Source: Saprospiraceae bacterium (GTDB lineage: Bacteria > Bacteroidota > Bacteroidia > Chitinophagales > Saprospiraceae). Taken from it: a DNA stretch of 64,000 nt. Location of the stretch: NCBI GenBank assembly GCA_016706365.1, contig JADJJU010000024.1, forward strand, positions 124,001-188,000. Direction: 5' to 3'. Position 1 is the stretch's first letter; each line of letters starts with the position of its first letter. The position numbers and the translations under genes are program-made. This document shows positions 38,451 through 48,042 of this stretch, in pieces. The notes under the pieces are model-generated. The model worked only from the letters and a program-made list of their open reading frames with translations, did not search any database and was not told the origin of the DNA.

Positions 38451-39338
38451 TCAGAAAGAAAATCCGACAGAAGCCTGAAAAGTAAGGTTAGTTCTTTTAT
38501 CCGGACTCAAAACCGCTTTGTTATCCGTACCGGGAGCACTGTACTGTAATTTCATATTATTGTTTACAAGATTGGACAATCCGTATTGGGCGCGGACTCC
38601 AAGATACAGGCCTTCATTGAGGTATATTGAAAATCCTCCGATCAGACCAAAATCAAAAATTTTGTACAAGTTGCCATCACGGGTTCCATTTTCGGTGTAA
38701 GCGCCCAACGCGGTAGGTAATTGATACTGCTGAGCGGCTATGGGAATATTTATGAAATCCCCCTGAAGTGGCAAAGTATAATCCAGTAATTGATCCTTAA
38801 TATAATTGTGATTGAGCTGAACTGTAAATTCATTCACCAATGGGTTTGTACCGGAAAATGTCAAATCTCCGCTACCTTTTGAACCCACCAGAAATGAGCC
38901 ATATACGCCTCCGCTTATTTCCAGCCCTTTAGTTATTTTAGCATAAGCATATAATGGGATATCGATATGAGTCTGGGAAACAGTAATGTTTGATTTTCTT
39001 GTCCCAATCGAAGTTACTGTTGCTCCTGATGTGTTGCGAAATACATAGAAAGATGGCCCATCATAATTAATTGTTGCCCCTTTCTGAGAGTAATTCCCTT
39101 CCATACCGATTCCATATTTCTTTAAATAGTCAAAATGGTATCTCGCACCTACACCGATATGAAATCCGGTAGTGTAGCCCAACTTTTCATAATCTCCATT
39201 AGAAGATCCCTCCACCGGACCAAGCATTGTTCCAAAATTGAGTCCTGCTCTAAAAATGCTTCCAAAACCTTGAGCATCAATATGATTTGTGCTTAAAAAT
39301 CCCCCCAAAATGATAAGAGTGTAGATCAATTTTTGCAT
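38451..39338 (-). CDS. Outer-membrane beta-barrel protein
   Basis: The 295-residue product has a signal peptide ending NHIDAQ near residue 23. Alternating amphipathic strands follow, such as FHIGVGARYHFDYL, GIGMEGNYSQKGATI, IDIPLYAYAKI and LEISGGVYGSFLVG, and a terminal strand LTFQASVGFSF ending in Phe, as expected for BAM-inserted barrels (PorT-like/outer membrane beta-barrel family of Bacteroidota). The function is unknown; adhesion or transport are possibilities. The stop is 18 nt from the end of the 212-bp array. Confidence 0.88.
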   Translation of the reverse strand: MQKLIYTLIILGGFLSTNHIDAQGFGSIFRAGLNFGTMLGPVEGSSNGDYEKLGYTTGFHIGVGARYHFDYLKKYGIGMEGNYSQKGATINYDGPSFYVFRNTSGATVTSIGTRKSNITVSQTHIDIPLYAYAKITKGLEISGGVYGSFLVGSKGSGDLTFSGTNPLVNEFTVQLNHNYIKDQLLDYTLPLQGDFINIPIAAQQYQLPTALGAYTENGTRDGNLYKIFDFGLIGGFSIYLNEGLYLGVRAQYGLSNLVNNNMKLQYSAPGTDNKAVLSPDKRTNLTFQASVGFSF

Positions 39339-39556
39339 AATATTTCCTTTGTGTTGTCTCTGTATGAGTATTCAAATGTTAATAGTGCTATGGACTTGTA
39401 ATAATTCAAGTACGCAGTATATTCCATTTTTGAAAATCCAAAGATAAAACGAATCAGGGACAATGAAAGTGTCTGCATGCGGTTTGCTTAACCATCGAAA
39501 GAACCTCAGTAGACCTTGTACTTTTTTCCGGCACACAATGTTTATGCTGTTTGTAG

Positions 39557-39564
39557 TACATTTG
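39557..39564 (+). promoter_or_regulatory. Candidate trmB -7 element
   Basis: TACATTTG matches TAnnTTTG, 35 nt before the trmB start codon. Confidence 0.5.
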
Positions 39565-39599
39565 CCTCCTCAAATTGACCAGCATCAGAATCAAAATTC

Positions 39600-40296
39600 A
39601 TGGGACGGAAGAACAAATTGCAAAAATTTCAGGACCTGAAGGCATATCCCAATGTCATCGAAAACCCTGAATATGAATCGAATCAGCTTTTTATCAATGA
39701 TGATGTTGAAATTGATTTGAGTGAAAATTGGGCCCAAATTCATTTTGGAAATGACAAGCCTGTGACCCTGGAGCTAGCCTGCGGCAGAGGAGAATATACC
39801 CTACAGTTGGGTCGTCATTTTCCCGAAAAAAAACTTTATTGGAATCGATGTCAAAGGTGCAAGAATCTGGAAAGGAGCCACAATCGCTTTAGACGAAAAT
39901 CTCACGAATGTGGCCTTTCTTCGAAGCAGGATCGAAAAGCTGGGAATATATTTTCGAGAGGGAGATATTTCTGAAATCTGGATTACTTTTCCAGACCCCT
40001 TTCTTAATCCTACCGAATCAAAGCATCGCCTGACCTCTCCTCACTTTCTGGATATTTACAAACAAATCCTGATACCCGGGGGAATCATTAATCTCAAGAC
40101 CGATGATGATCTTTTGTACGAGTACACATTGAAAGTGGTTGAGGCAGATCCGGGAATCACTTTATTGTATGCAGAAAATGATATTTACAGCAGACCTTTG
40201 ATTGATCCTACACTGGAGTTCAAAACTTATTACGAAGGCTTGCATTTGGCTGAAGGTAAGAAAATCAAGTATGTGAAGTTTCAGTTGAAAGATTGA
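39600..40296 (+). pseudogene. trmB: tRNA (guanine-N7)-methyltransferase, one frameshift
   Basis: The first frame gives MGRKNKLQKFQDLKAYPN and the SAM-binding motif LELACGRGEYTLQLGRHFPE. The frame then breaks in a run of eight A at 39826-39833. Removing one A restores NFIGIDVKGARIWKGATIAL, and the second frame continues with the catalytic ITFPDPFLNPTESKHRL and a C terminus with TYYEGLHLAEGKKIKYVKF. Rejoined, the protein is about 231 residues, normal for TrmB, which makes m7G46 in tRNA. The error is almost certainly a homopolymer miscall. Confidence 0.9.
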
Positions 40297-40713
40297 GAGG
40301 ATTGTGGTTTTGAGTGTGGGTATTTCGTGGAGCGTTCGGGAAGATTGATGGAGATTGTGGTTTTGAGAGTGGGTATTTGGTGATGAGCTTGAGAAGATTG
40401 AAGTGTGAGTGAGAGTGAGTGAGAAGAGTTTGGGGAGATTGATAGGATTGATGTATGGGTTCGTGTTTTGTGTAAGTGTGAGAGAAGATTGATAGAAATA
40501 AAAAAGATTGAAGGACTTGATAAAAATGAGTATAAAAATTAAATGCTCCCGGCTGTTAAATTTACAATAAGTACTTTTTCAAAAATCTGACATTCAATAT
40601 CTTATAAAAAGAAAATCAAAAACATTTTATGTATGAACCTAAAGAAATTCCTGGGTTGTTTGGCTGTTAAACCTGAAATCTGATAGCTGAAATCTGACAT
40701 CTGAAATCTTGAA
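40297..40713 (+). repeat. Gene-free stretch of short-period repeats
   Basis: 40300-40500 is purine-rich and quasi-repetitive (GATTGTGGTTTTGAG twice, many GATTGA and GTGAGTGAGA words). GGCTGTT occurs at 40551 and 40662. After the latter, 7-bp words AAATCTG, ATAGCTG, AAATCTG, ACATCTG and AAATCTT run in register at 40675-40709, up to the stop codon of the minus-strand gene. Confidence 0.65.
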
Positions 40714-41326
40714 CTAACTCATCTCTCCCATCCAATTCTCCAAAAAATCATCCATTTCATCGAAGGATTTAAGTCCGACCTTTTTCCTCTTCTGCCCCAT
40801 GTAGAACCAAACCCAGTTGCGGACACTTGTGAAGGACAGCTCCAATCTGATGAAAATCCCCGGAGATATCAGCATACACAGGAATTTTGGAAGCGAGGCC
40901 GTTGATCATCATTCCGATATTGTCGGTAATAGTGCCAATTTTTTGCAGGTTTAATAGAATACCATCCAATTCAAATGAATCAATTTCAGCGGCTTCTTCA
41001 AGCAATCCTTCCAGGTGTGACTCATCTTTGCAATTAATTTCAGCAAAGCATTCCATATGCAGAAATGGATTGACCAGACTTAAATTCTCAGAAGGTAAAA
41101 TTAGGCCTGTAAAGGGGACCTGCCCAAGAAGTTCAGTTGCTTTTTCAGCATTGGGCGCAACGAGTAGTAAGCCCGGCCCAGCTATCCATTCGGCCATAGC
41201 AGTCATGGCATGTACAGATAGCTCACCTGTTTGACCTTTTGCATTGAAAGTTATATAACCCGCACCTCTGGCAGCAAAATATCTTGCATCTGTGAGGTTT
41301 CGGATATCGTAAGCGAGTAAATTCAT
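40714..41326 (-). pseudogene. TrpF-like (phosphoribosylanthranilate isomerase fold) protein, one frameshift, degenerate active site
   Basis: The ATG at 41326 starts MNLLAYDIRNLTDARYFAA, which aligns with the first strand and helix of TrpF. The catalytic Cys of the KxCG motif is absent (AYDI in that place). GAGYITFNAKG and PVYADISGDFHQIGAVL resemble other barrel strands. Near the end, a run of five T at 40781-40785 (plus strand) shifts the frame. Deleting one restores EEKVGLKSFDEMDDFLENWM and a TAG at 40714, giving about 203 residues. It is probably a non-catalytic or repurposed paralogue; there are no other trp genes nearby. Confidence 0.65.
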
Positions 41327-41447
41327 TGACTTGTTAACATTTAATGAGGAAGTCTGACTCAAATGAAAAAATTGCTTCCACAACTCAAAGGTAATTGCTT
41401 ACTCCCGGATTGCTTTTATTTATCTTCATTGTTTAAATTGCATTATA

Positions 41448-41786
41448 ATGAAATCTCCACAGAAGGAAATCCCTTACTTCGAATCAGTCTATGATGTAGT
41501 TCAATTAATACCTTTTGGCCGCGCTGCCAGCTATGGAGACATTTCGAATTATCTCTCACTGGGATCCGCGAGAATGGTTGGCTGGGCTATGAATAAAAGC
41601 TTTTCTACAAAGCATGTTCCGGCGCACAGAGTAGTCAACAGAAAAGGTGAACTCAGCGGAAGAACTCATTTCCCCACTCCGGATATGATGCAGGAATTGC
41701 TCGAAGGAGAAGGAATTAAAATCGAGGATCACCGCATTGTAGATTGGGAGAATGTGCGTTGGGATCCATCGAGGGAGTTGTTGTGA
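41448..41786 (+). CDS. Alkyltransferase-like protein (ATL), active Cys replaced by Ala
   Basis: The 112-residue protein matches the DNA-binding domain of O6-alkylguanine-DNA alkyltransferase: VYDVVQLIPFGRAASYGDIS, ARMVGWAMNKS (helix-turn-helix with Arg finger), and PAHRVVNRKGELSG where the repair enzyme has PCHRV. Replacement of the acceptor Cys defines ATL proteins, which bind alkylated guanine and recruit nucleotide-excision repair. Ala at this position is known from Thermus. It starts at 41448, divergent from the TrpF-like gene. Confidence 0.92.
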   Translation: MKSPQKEIPYFESVYDVVQLIPFGRAASYGDISNYLSLGSARMVGWAMNKSFSTKHVPAHRVVNRKGELSGRTHFPTPDMMQELLEGEGIKIEDHRIVDWENVRWDPSRELL

Positions 41787-41840
41787 CAGTTGCTGTAGTC
41801 CGCGATTGGGCCAGCAAACAAGTGGCTTAGTAGTAGCACG

Positions 41841-41957
41841 GTGACTTTTTTTCTTTACTTCGCAAAGAAAAAGTGACGTTTTTCAGGGTGCAAGCCCTGA
41901 AAGGTGACATCTCCGAAATATATTGACTGCTTTGCAGCCAATTTATTTCGGAGATGA
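41841..41957. repeat. Hairpin array 3, divergent (GTGAC-type spacers)
   Basis: Spacers GTGAC (41841), GTGACGT (41873) and GTGACAT (41904), then ATGACAG (41954), separate three hairpins: TTCTTTACTTCGCAAAGAA, TTTCAGGGTGCAAGCCCTGA with its last base pair, and CTCCGAAATA paired with TATTTCGGAG around a long loop. It is the same design as arrays 1, 2 and 4 with a changed spacer word and different stems. Confidence 0.75.
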
Positions 41958-42051
41958 CAGCTAGTGCTAACTACAGGCAGGCAAGTATCATGCTGAAATA
42001 AGTAACAACTCACAACTAGCATACCAATTTCCTGCAGCTATCTCGTCCTAC

Positions 42052-42091
42052 TTTCTCGTAGGGTCGCACGGCCGTGCGACCCTACGAGAAA
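42052..42091. repeat. Perfect 40-bp palindrome
   Basis: TTTCTCGTAGGGTCGCACGG is followed directly by its exact reverse complement with no loop. It lies between the ATL gene and the acyl-CoA synthetase 3' end. As RNA it would form a 20-bp stem; as DNA it could extrude a cruciform. Confidence 0.95.
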
Positions 42092-42123
42092 ATGGAGGAA
42101 GTGAGCCTCAGTACCCACAACCC

Positions 42124-42256
42124 GGCTGTTCACTTGCAGCTTGCAGCTTCTTCCAGGCTGTTCAGCCAAAGGCCAGAAGCGAGTAGCCAGAAGCGGCTGT
42201 TCTGGCTGTTCGCCAACAGCTAAAAGCTAATAGCCAACAGCCGGCTGATCCACCTT
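42124..42256 (+). repeat. GGCTGTT heptad array at the 3' end of the acyl-CoA synthetase gene
   Basis: GGCTGTT occurs at 42124, 42156, 42195 and 42204. Between them 7-bp words follow in register: TTGCAGC twice, CAAAGGC, CAGAAGC, GAGTAGC, CAGAAGC, then CAACAGC, TAAAAGC, TAATAGC, CAACAGC. The array ends within 10 nt of the minus-strand stop codon at 42257. Confidence 0.8.
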
Positions 42257-44085
42257 CTAATTTTCCGTGTACATCTCATTAATAATATCATCCCAGCGCT
42301 CCACAATGACCCGACGTTTTAATTTCAATGTAGGAGTAAGCTCTCCCGGGCTGCCGTCGGGTTTTACTATTTCCCAGGGAGAATCGATTAGTGTAAATCG
42401 CTTAATTTGTTCAAACTTGGCAAATCCTTTGTTGTATTTGTCAACTATCGTTTGGTAATATTCTATCACTTTAGGATGTCTCAGTGTGTCTTCTATATTG
42501 GTCCAAAGCACACCATTTTCCTGGCACCATTTGCGCAGTGAATCCGTTGCAGGAACGATCAGGGCAGATACAAATTTCTTTTGCTCACCGATGACCATGA
42601 CCTGGTCTATCAGGAAGTCTTGTTTCAATGCACTTTCAATAGGGGCCGGGGCAATGTATTTGCCCCCTGAAGTTTTGAGTAACTCCTTTTTGCGGTCTGT
42701 GATTTTTAGGAAATTTTTACCTCCCGGTCCTTTGACAAATACACCAATATCTCCTGTGCAGAGCCAGGTTTTGCCATCCATTTCTTTCAGGACTTCTGCT
42801 GTCATTTCCGGTTGTTTGTAATATCCGATCATGATATTTGGCCCCGCAGCTAAAATCTCTCCTTCTCCCTGACGGTAATCTCCGCCAGACCCGTCTATCC
42901 TAATTTCTACTCCTTCTACAGCCAGACCTACTGTACCAACCATTGCATTTCCTTCATCATATCGATTGAATGAAATTCCCGGTGATGCCTCTGTCAATCC
43001 ATACCCTTCTCTGATGGGAATACCTGCAGCAGAAAATGCCTTCAAAATATAAGAAGGACATGCTGCTGCCCCTGTCAGAATTCCTTTGACATTGCCTCCA
43101 AGTGCTTCTCTCCATTTACTGAAAATCAATTTATCTGCAATTTTCCACTGTATAGCCTTCAGACCTGAAGGTTTTTGATCATATTCATAATTCTCAGTAA
43201 GAGACAAGGCCCAGAAAACAATTTCTTTTTGACCCCTGTCAGGTCCATACCCTTTTGAACAATCTTTTCGTACACCTTCTCCAATAGCCTCGGAACTGCT
43301 GTGAAGAAATGTGGTTTTATAAACCTTAAATCACCACCTTCTCCGCCAAGATTATCAAGCCCTGTGTATGTTATTGCCATTCCGGTGCCGAGGTAAGCGT
43401 AAGTAACTACTTTTTCGAAAATGTGGCAAAGCGGCAGGAAGCTGAGAATCCTGTCTCCTTTAGCGTTAGGGATCAGATCCTTGGCTGCTAAAACATTACT
43501 GGTAATGTTCCAATGAGAAAGCATTACCCCTTTAGGATTTCCGGTCGTTCCTGAAGTGTAAATGATGGTAGCAAGGTCTTCATTTTTTACTGCTGTTCTG
43601 TAAGCTTCAATATCTGTCATATTGTATTCAGATAATAAAGTCTCCCAGTAAATGGCCTTAGGACTGGCATCAAAGGAGATAATTGCCTCAAGAGAAGGCA
43701 CATCCTGCTTTACCCATTCCATTTTGTCCAGCAGCTCTCCTCCATCAGTAAAGCAATACTTTATAGAAGCCTCTGAGAAAATATATTTGTAATCCTGCAA
43801 ACTTATTGTCGGATACACTGGTACCAGAACAGCACCAATCTGCTGTACAGCAAGATCAGCAATCAGCCACTCGGGTCTGTTCTTCGCTACCACTATAGCA
43901 ACAGTATCACCTTTCCGGACTCCTTTGTTCAATAAACCTGCACTGAGTTGATTTACTTTTTCATGAACTTGCATGGTAGATAAATAAGTCGCACCCGTTT
44001 CATTCTTAGCTCCCACACAGTGCTCTTGTGGATAATTCTCTGCCTGATCCAGCAGGAAATCAAATAGTCTTTCTATTGTTCTCAT
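42257..44085 (-). pseudogene. Long-chain acyl-CoA synthetase (AMP-forming), one frameshift
   Basis: The N-terminal part (ATG 44085) holds the ATP/AMP motif LATIIYTSGTTGNPKGVMLS, LPLCHIFE and FFTAVPRLLEKVYEK. After KKKLF the frame breaks at about 43215, in a run of four T. Adding one T gives LFFWALSLTENYEYDQKPSG, which continues into GAAACPSYILKAF, REGYGLTEASPG, WLCTGDIGVF and the C-terminal TDRKKELLKTSGGKYIAP. Rejoined, it is about 609 residues, the normal length of this FAA/long-chain class. It activates fatty acids at the membrane for degradation or lipid synthesis. It is probably intact in the organism. Confidence 0.92.
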
Positions 44086-44301
44086 TCCATATTTTATTTT
44101 GCAACGCTTAAATACACGTGCATAAATATATGGCGCAGGACTTAAATCAGGTCATCTAATTTACAGAAATTGTTAATACACACAAAATTTAAATCGCTAT
44201 CATCCTCCTTTCCAAATCAAAGCGGACAGAATTGAACAAATGTGAATGCGTTTTACTAAATAGAATTGTACTTTGGCATAAATTATCGGACAGGTTTATA
44301 T

Positions 44302-45294
44302 ATGGATTTTTTTCAAACGACAAATTTATTACACTATTTAGTATTGGCATTTGTCATTATTGCCTGCATACATTTGTACATTAAAGTGGCAAGGCAGTTT
44401 GGCTGGAAAGTACTTTCCACAACGTTGGATAGTCAAAATCGGCCTGTTGTGTCTGGTTCAGGATTTATTTTTCCGCTTTCTATTTTCTTAATATTTCTCA
44501 TTAGTGAAGCCGTTGTTTTTGAGCCCTGGATGATTGGTCTGATCTGTCTCACCTTTTTAAGCTGGCTGGATGATTTCAGGAATTTGCCTCCAATCTGGCG
44601 ATTGCTTATTCATATACTTTGCATTGCTACATGGTTGATTGGATTTCCACTTCCGGAGATGGCCTGGGTTTGGATAGTTATAGTATTGTTTGCAGGTACA
44701 GGATGGATGAATGCATTCAACTTTATGGATGGTATCAATGGCATGATGGTAATGATGTCACTTGTAAGCCTGGGAACTTTTTATTTTATATTCGGGCCCG
44801 GACCACTGAAAGTATTTATTGTCAGCCAGATAATTGCTGTTTTAGTTTTTGCATACTACAATGTGAGGCAGAAAGCGATGGCATTTGCAGGCGATGTAGG
44901 AAGCATCAGCCTTGGCTTCTTTCTGGGATATCTCATGTGGCAACTAGTCAACACTTCAGAAAGATGGGAGTACATCTTGTTTTTTACAGTATATGCTATA
45001 GATGCCGGGATTACAATTCTTGTCCGACTCTTCAAAAAAGAAAATATTCTCAGGGCCCATGAACAGCATATGTATCAAATTCTGAAAAAATGTTTTCCTG
45101 ATAAGGTCATTCTTATTTCATCAGTATATGCTGTATATCAAATGTTGCTAAATATCATCTTAATCATTTTATTGAGATTTGAATCAGTCTCAGTAACGCT
45201 GATAATATTGATCCTAGTTGTTAATGTATTGATTTATAGTTATCTGCGAATATTGTTTTCTAAAAAAATGCAAGGATTAGCTCAAAATGAGTAA
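44302..45294 (+). CDS. MraY/WecA-family undecaprenyl-phosphate glycosyl-1-phosphate transferase
   Basis: The protein has 330 residues from the ATG at 44302 and about ten membrane segments. Family motifs are FLSWLDDFRNLPP (Mg-binding Asp pair), AFNFMDGINGM (NxxxxDGxNG), AFAGDVGSISLGF, and the loop HEQHMYQILKK, which is the WecA-type HxxHxYQ signature rather than the MraY one. It loads a sugar-1-phosphate from a UDP-sugar onto undecaprenyl phosphate to start O-antigen, capsule or glycan synthesis. A start 12 codons upstream is possible but lacks family sequence. Confidence 0.9.
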   Translation: MDFFQTTNLLHYLVLAFVIIACIHLYIKVARQFGWKVLSTTLDSQNRPVVSGSGFIFPLSIFLIFLISEAVVFEPWMIGLICLTFLSWLDDFRNLPPIWRLLIHILCIATWLIGFPLPEMAWVWIVIVLFAGTGWMNAFNFMDGINGMMVMMSLVSLGTFYFIFGPGPLKVFIVSQIIAVLVFAYYNVRQKAMAFAGDVGSISLGFFLGYLMWQLVNTSERWEYILFFTVYAIDAGITILVRLFKKENILRAHEQHMYQILKKCFPDKVILISSVYAVYQMLLNIILIILLRFESVSVTLIILILVVNVLIYSYLRILFSKKMQGLAQNE

Positions 45295-45367
45295 GTATTT
45301 CGCCAAATTTGCCTTGTAATTTCATTAATATTTTTGCCACAGTAAGGGACTCAGTTTTGTACTTCAG

Positions 45368-45375
45368 TATATTTG
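45368..45375 (+). promoter_or_regulatory. Candidate promoter for the 40-aa membrane protein
   Basis: TATATTTG matches TAnnTTTG, 54 nt before the small ORF at 45429. Confidence 0.45.
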
Positions 45376-45428
45376 CATTTTATTTGCAGGGCAATTAGAT
45401 TTTTAGTCATTATTTAGAAAAAGACATT

Positions 45429-45551
45429 ATGAGCGAAGTAGCCGGAGCCGGTAAAAAAGGGTATTGCATTCTTTACTTCTTTATAGTATTGTTTTTAATC
45501 GTTAGTCTGTTGATTTATCTGTATAAATACAACTTCGATCTTACCTATTAA
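45429..45551 (+). CDS. 40-residue single-pass membrane protein
   Basis: A complete small frame is preceded by a TAnnTTTG box and a purine-rich AGAAAAAGA. It runs MSEVAGAGKKGYCILY, then a strongly hydrophobic stretch (residues 14-32, rich in Phe, Ile, Leu and Val), and ends YKYNFDLTY. The basic residues before the hydrophobic helix predict the N terminus inside. No family is recognised. It lies alone between the WecA-type gene and the TonB receptor. A regulatory or structural membrane peptide is possible. Confidence 0.55.
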   Translation: MSEVAGAGKKGYCILYFFIVLFLIVSLLIYLYKYNFDLTY

Positions 45552-45696
45552 GCAATTCTTTTGCTTCCAAATTTATAATTTCATCTTCAGCGGTCACTTT
45601 GACCTGTGAAATGCATGTTTTCGTATAATTTAACATAGTGCACTTCAACACTAAGGCCATCTTTGCGTTCTGATACCTTAAATATCGAGAGTCCCT

Positions 45697-48039
45697 ATGT
45701 CCAGATTATACAGTTTTCTATTTTTGATAGCTTTTCTAAGTGTCGGGTTTGCCTCATCTGCTCAGAACAGAATTTCAATTTCCGGGATCGTAAGAGATGG
45801 CTCCAGTGGTGAAACACTGATCGGAGCAAGCGTAGGCATACTGGAGACAGGTGCAGGAACCATCACCAATGAATATGGCTTTTTTACAATTAATACAGAG
45901 AAAAAACCAGACTCTATTACAGTCGAAGTCAGTTATATAGGGTATCTGCCTACAACAAGAAGAATTTCTGCGGATAAAGATGTCAAACTGGACCTCGACC
46001 TCAGCAATAATGAACAGCTTCTGGAGGAAGTCGTTATTACCGGAAATACTGTTCGGGAGGCAGTGCAATCTACCCAAATGAGTGTTGAAAACATTTCCAT
46101 GCTGGAGGCCAAAGTCCTGCCTGCATTTTTTGGAGAGGTTGATATTATTAAGACCTTACAGCTCAAGCCGGGAATTTCTTCGGGCTCAGAAGGTTCTTCA
46201 GGATTATTCGTTAGGGGCGGCAGCAATGATCAGAATCTGATAGTTCTTGATGAGGCCCTGGTGTATAATGCCAATCACCTTTTTGGATTGTTTTCAGTAT
46301 TCAATTCAGATGCCATCAAGGATGTGAAGATTTATAAAGGAGGATTTCCTGCACAATACAGTGGCAGGCTCTCTTCTGTTTTAGACGTAAGACTGAAAGA
46401 AGGCAATAATCAGAAATTCACTGGCTCAGGTGGGATTGGGCTCATATCTTCCAGATTAACGCTCGAGGGCCCAATTCAAAAAGGCAAATCATCTTTCATT
46501 GTCTCCGGAAGAAGGACTTATATAGATCTGATTACCAATCAAATTAATAAAGCCAATGAAGACAATCCGGACTATAACACAATTCCTGGTTATAATTTTT
46601 ATGATCTGAATACAAAAGTGAATTTCAAATTGGGGGAGAAAGACGTTCTCTATCTCTCAGGATATTTCGGAAGAGATGTCTTCGGCTTTAATTCTGACTT
46701 ATTCAATTTTGATTTCAATTGGGGAAATACAACTGGAACTGCCAGATGGAACCATATCTACAATTCCCGTTGGTTCTCAAATACCACCCTTACATTTTCC
46801 GATTACCAATATAATATCAGCAACAGTATTACCGGTTTCAAATTTAGTGTTGGGTCCAATATTAAGGATGTCAACCTGAAGCATGATATTTATTTCTCCC
46901 CCAATCCAAATCATGAAATCAAAGCCGGTATTAGTGCGACACATCACAGATTCGTTGTTGGCAGGCTAAAAGCAGGAAGTGACGATGGGCTGGTTTCTTT
47001 CTCTGCTGGACAAGATCTGACTGCTGTGGAATATGGAGCTTATATTTCTGATGATTGGCAGATTTCGCCTGCTTTAAAAGCACATGTTGGAATGAGATTG
47101 TCAGGTTTTACAAGTGACGGAGCCACTTATTTGAGCCCTGAGCCAAGACTGGCATTGAGATATCTTTTGACGGAGAAACTTGCTATCAAAGCCAGTTATG
47201 CCCGTATGAGTCAATTCGTACATCTTGTATCCAATTCTGCAATTTCCCTTCCTACAGATGTCTGGTACCCATCAACGGCGAATGTCAAGCCCCAGACCTC
47301 TGACCAGCTTGCATTGGGCTGGTCATGGGAATTGGGTAAGGACTTTGTGTTTACAAATGAATATTACTATAAATGGCTGGGCAATCAAATAGACTTCAAG
47401 GATCACGCACAGTTATTCGCCAATAATAATCTGGAGGGTGAATTTACTTTCGGAGATGGCTTTGCCTACGGAACTGAGTTGAGCATTGAGAAGAATTTTG
47501 GCAAACTCACAGGATGGATAGGCTATACCCTTGCCTTGATCAAAAGAGGAAATTTTGCCGATATTATGGGAGGGCGGTACTTCTCACCAAGACACGATCG
47601 CAGACATGATGTTTCTGTTGTGGCAATGTACGCAGTCAATCGCTGGCTAACAGTGACAGCCACCTGGGTATATGGAAGCGGAGACCTTACCTGGTTGCCT
47701 GGTGGACGAGGACTTTTTCAGGATATTCCTGGGGGTACCTCAACTCCTGTCTTTCCGATCTATGGAGATCGAAATACATTCCGGGTTCCTGACTATCATA
47801 GAATGGATGTTGGGATTGTCATCAAATTCTTTCCAAAATGGGGTGAGAATGACCTGACGATCAGTGTTTACAATGTATATGACCGCAGAAATGCCTACTT
47901 CCTTTACTTGGAGCCACAGTACTCTCAGGATTTTGGTGATGAAGGACCGCCACCGGGCGCAGTGCCCAGTGGAATTGCCGCCAAGCAGGTTTCTCTGTTT
48001 CCCATTCTTCCTTCTTTCACCTGGAACTTTAAATTCTAA
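45697..48039 (+). CDS. TonB-dependent outer-membrane receptor with carboxypeptidase-like N-terminal domain
   Basis: This 780-residue protein has a signal peptide ending ASSAQ, then a CarboxypepD-regulatory-like Ig domain (residues about 25-110: ISGIVRDGSSGETLIGASV). A plug follows (SSGLFVRGGSNDQNLIVLDE, FNSDAIKDVKIYKGGFPAQY), then a 22-strand-type barrel ending PILPSFTWNFKF. It is somewhat short for the family. It is 3 nt from the DUF4249 lipoprotein, a pairing common in Bacteroidota, and both probably form one uptake or surface complex with unknown ligand. CATCTTTG at 45658 is a near match to the -7 consensus. Confidence 0.92.
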   Translation: MSRLYSFLFLIAFLSVGFASSAQNRISISGIVRDGSSGETLIGASVGILETGAGTITNEYGFFTINTEKKPDSITVEVSYIGYLPTTRRISADKDVKLDLDLSNNEQLLEEVVITGNTVREAVQSTQMSVENISMLEAKVLPAFFGEVDIIKTLQLKPGISSGSEGSSGLFVRGGSNDQNLIVLDEALVYNANHLFGLFSVFNSDAIKDVKIYKGGFPAQYSGRLSSVLDVRLKEGNNQKFTGSGGIGLISSRLTLEGPIQKGKSSFIVSGRRTYIDLITNQINKANEDNPDYNTIPGYNFYDLNTKVNFKLGEKDVLYLSGYFGRDVFGFNSDLFNFDFNWGNTTGTARWNHIYNSRWFSNTTLTFSDYQYNISNSITGFKFSVGSNIKDVNLKHDIYFSPNPNHEIKAGISATHHRFVVGRLKAGSDDGLVSFSAGQDLTAVEYGAYISDDWQISPALKAHVGMRLSGFTSDGATYLSPEPRLALRYLLTEKLAIKASYARMSQFVHLVSNSAISLPTDVWYPSTANVKPQTSDQLALGWSWELGKDFVFTNEYYYKWLGNQIDFKDHAQLFANNNLEGEFTFGDGFAYGTELSIEKNFGKLTGWIGYTLALIKRGNFADIMGGRYFSPRHDRRHDVSVVAMYAVNRWLTVTATWVYGSGDLTWLPGGRGLFQDIPGGTSTPVFPIYGDRNTFRVPDYHRMDVGIVIKFFPKWGENDLTISVYNVYDRRNAYFLYLEPQYSQDFGDEGPPPGAVPSGIAAKQVSLFPILPSFTWNFKF

Positions 48040-48042
48040 ATT

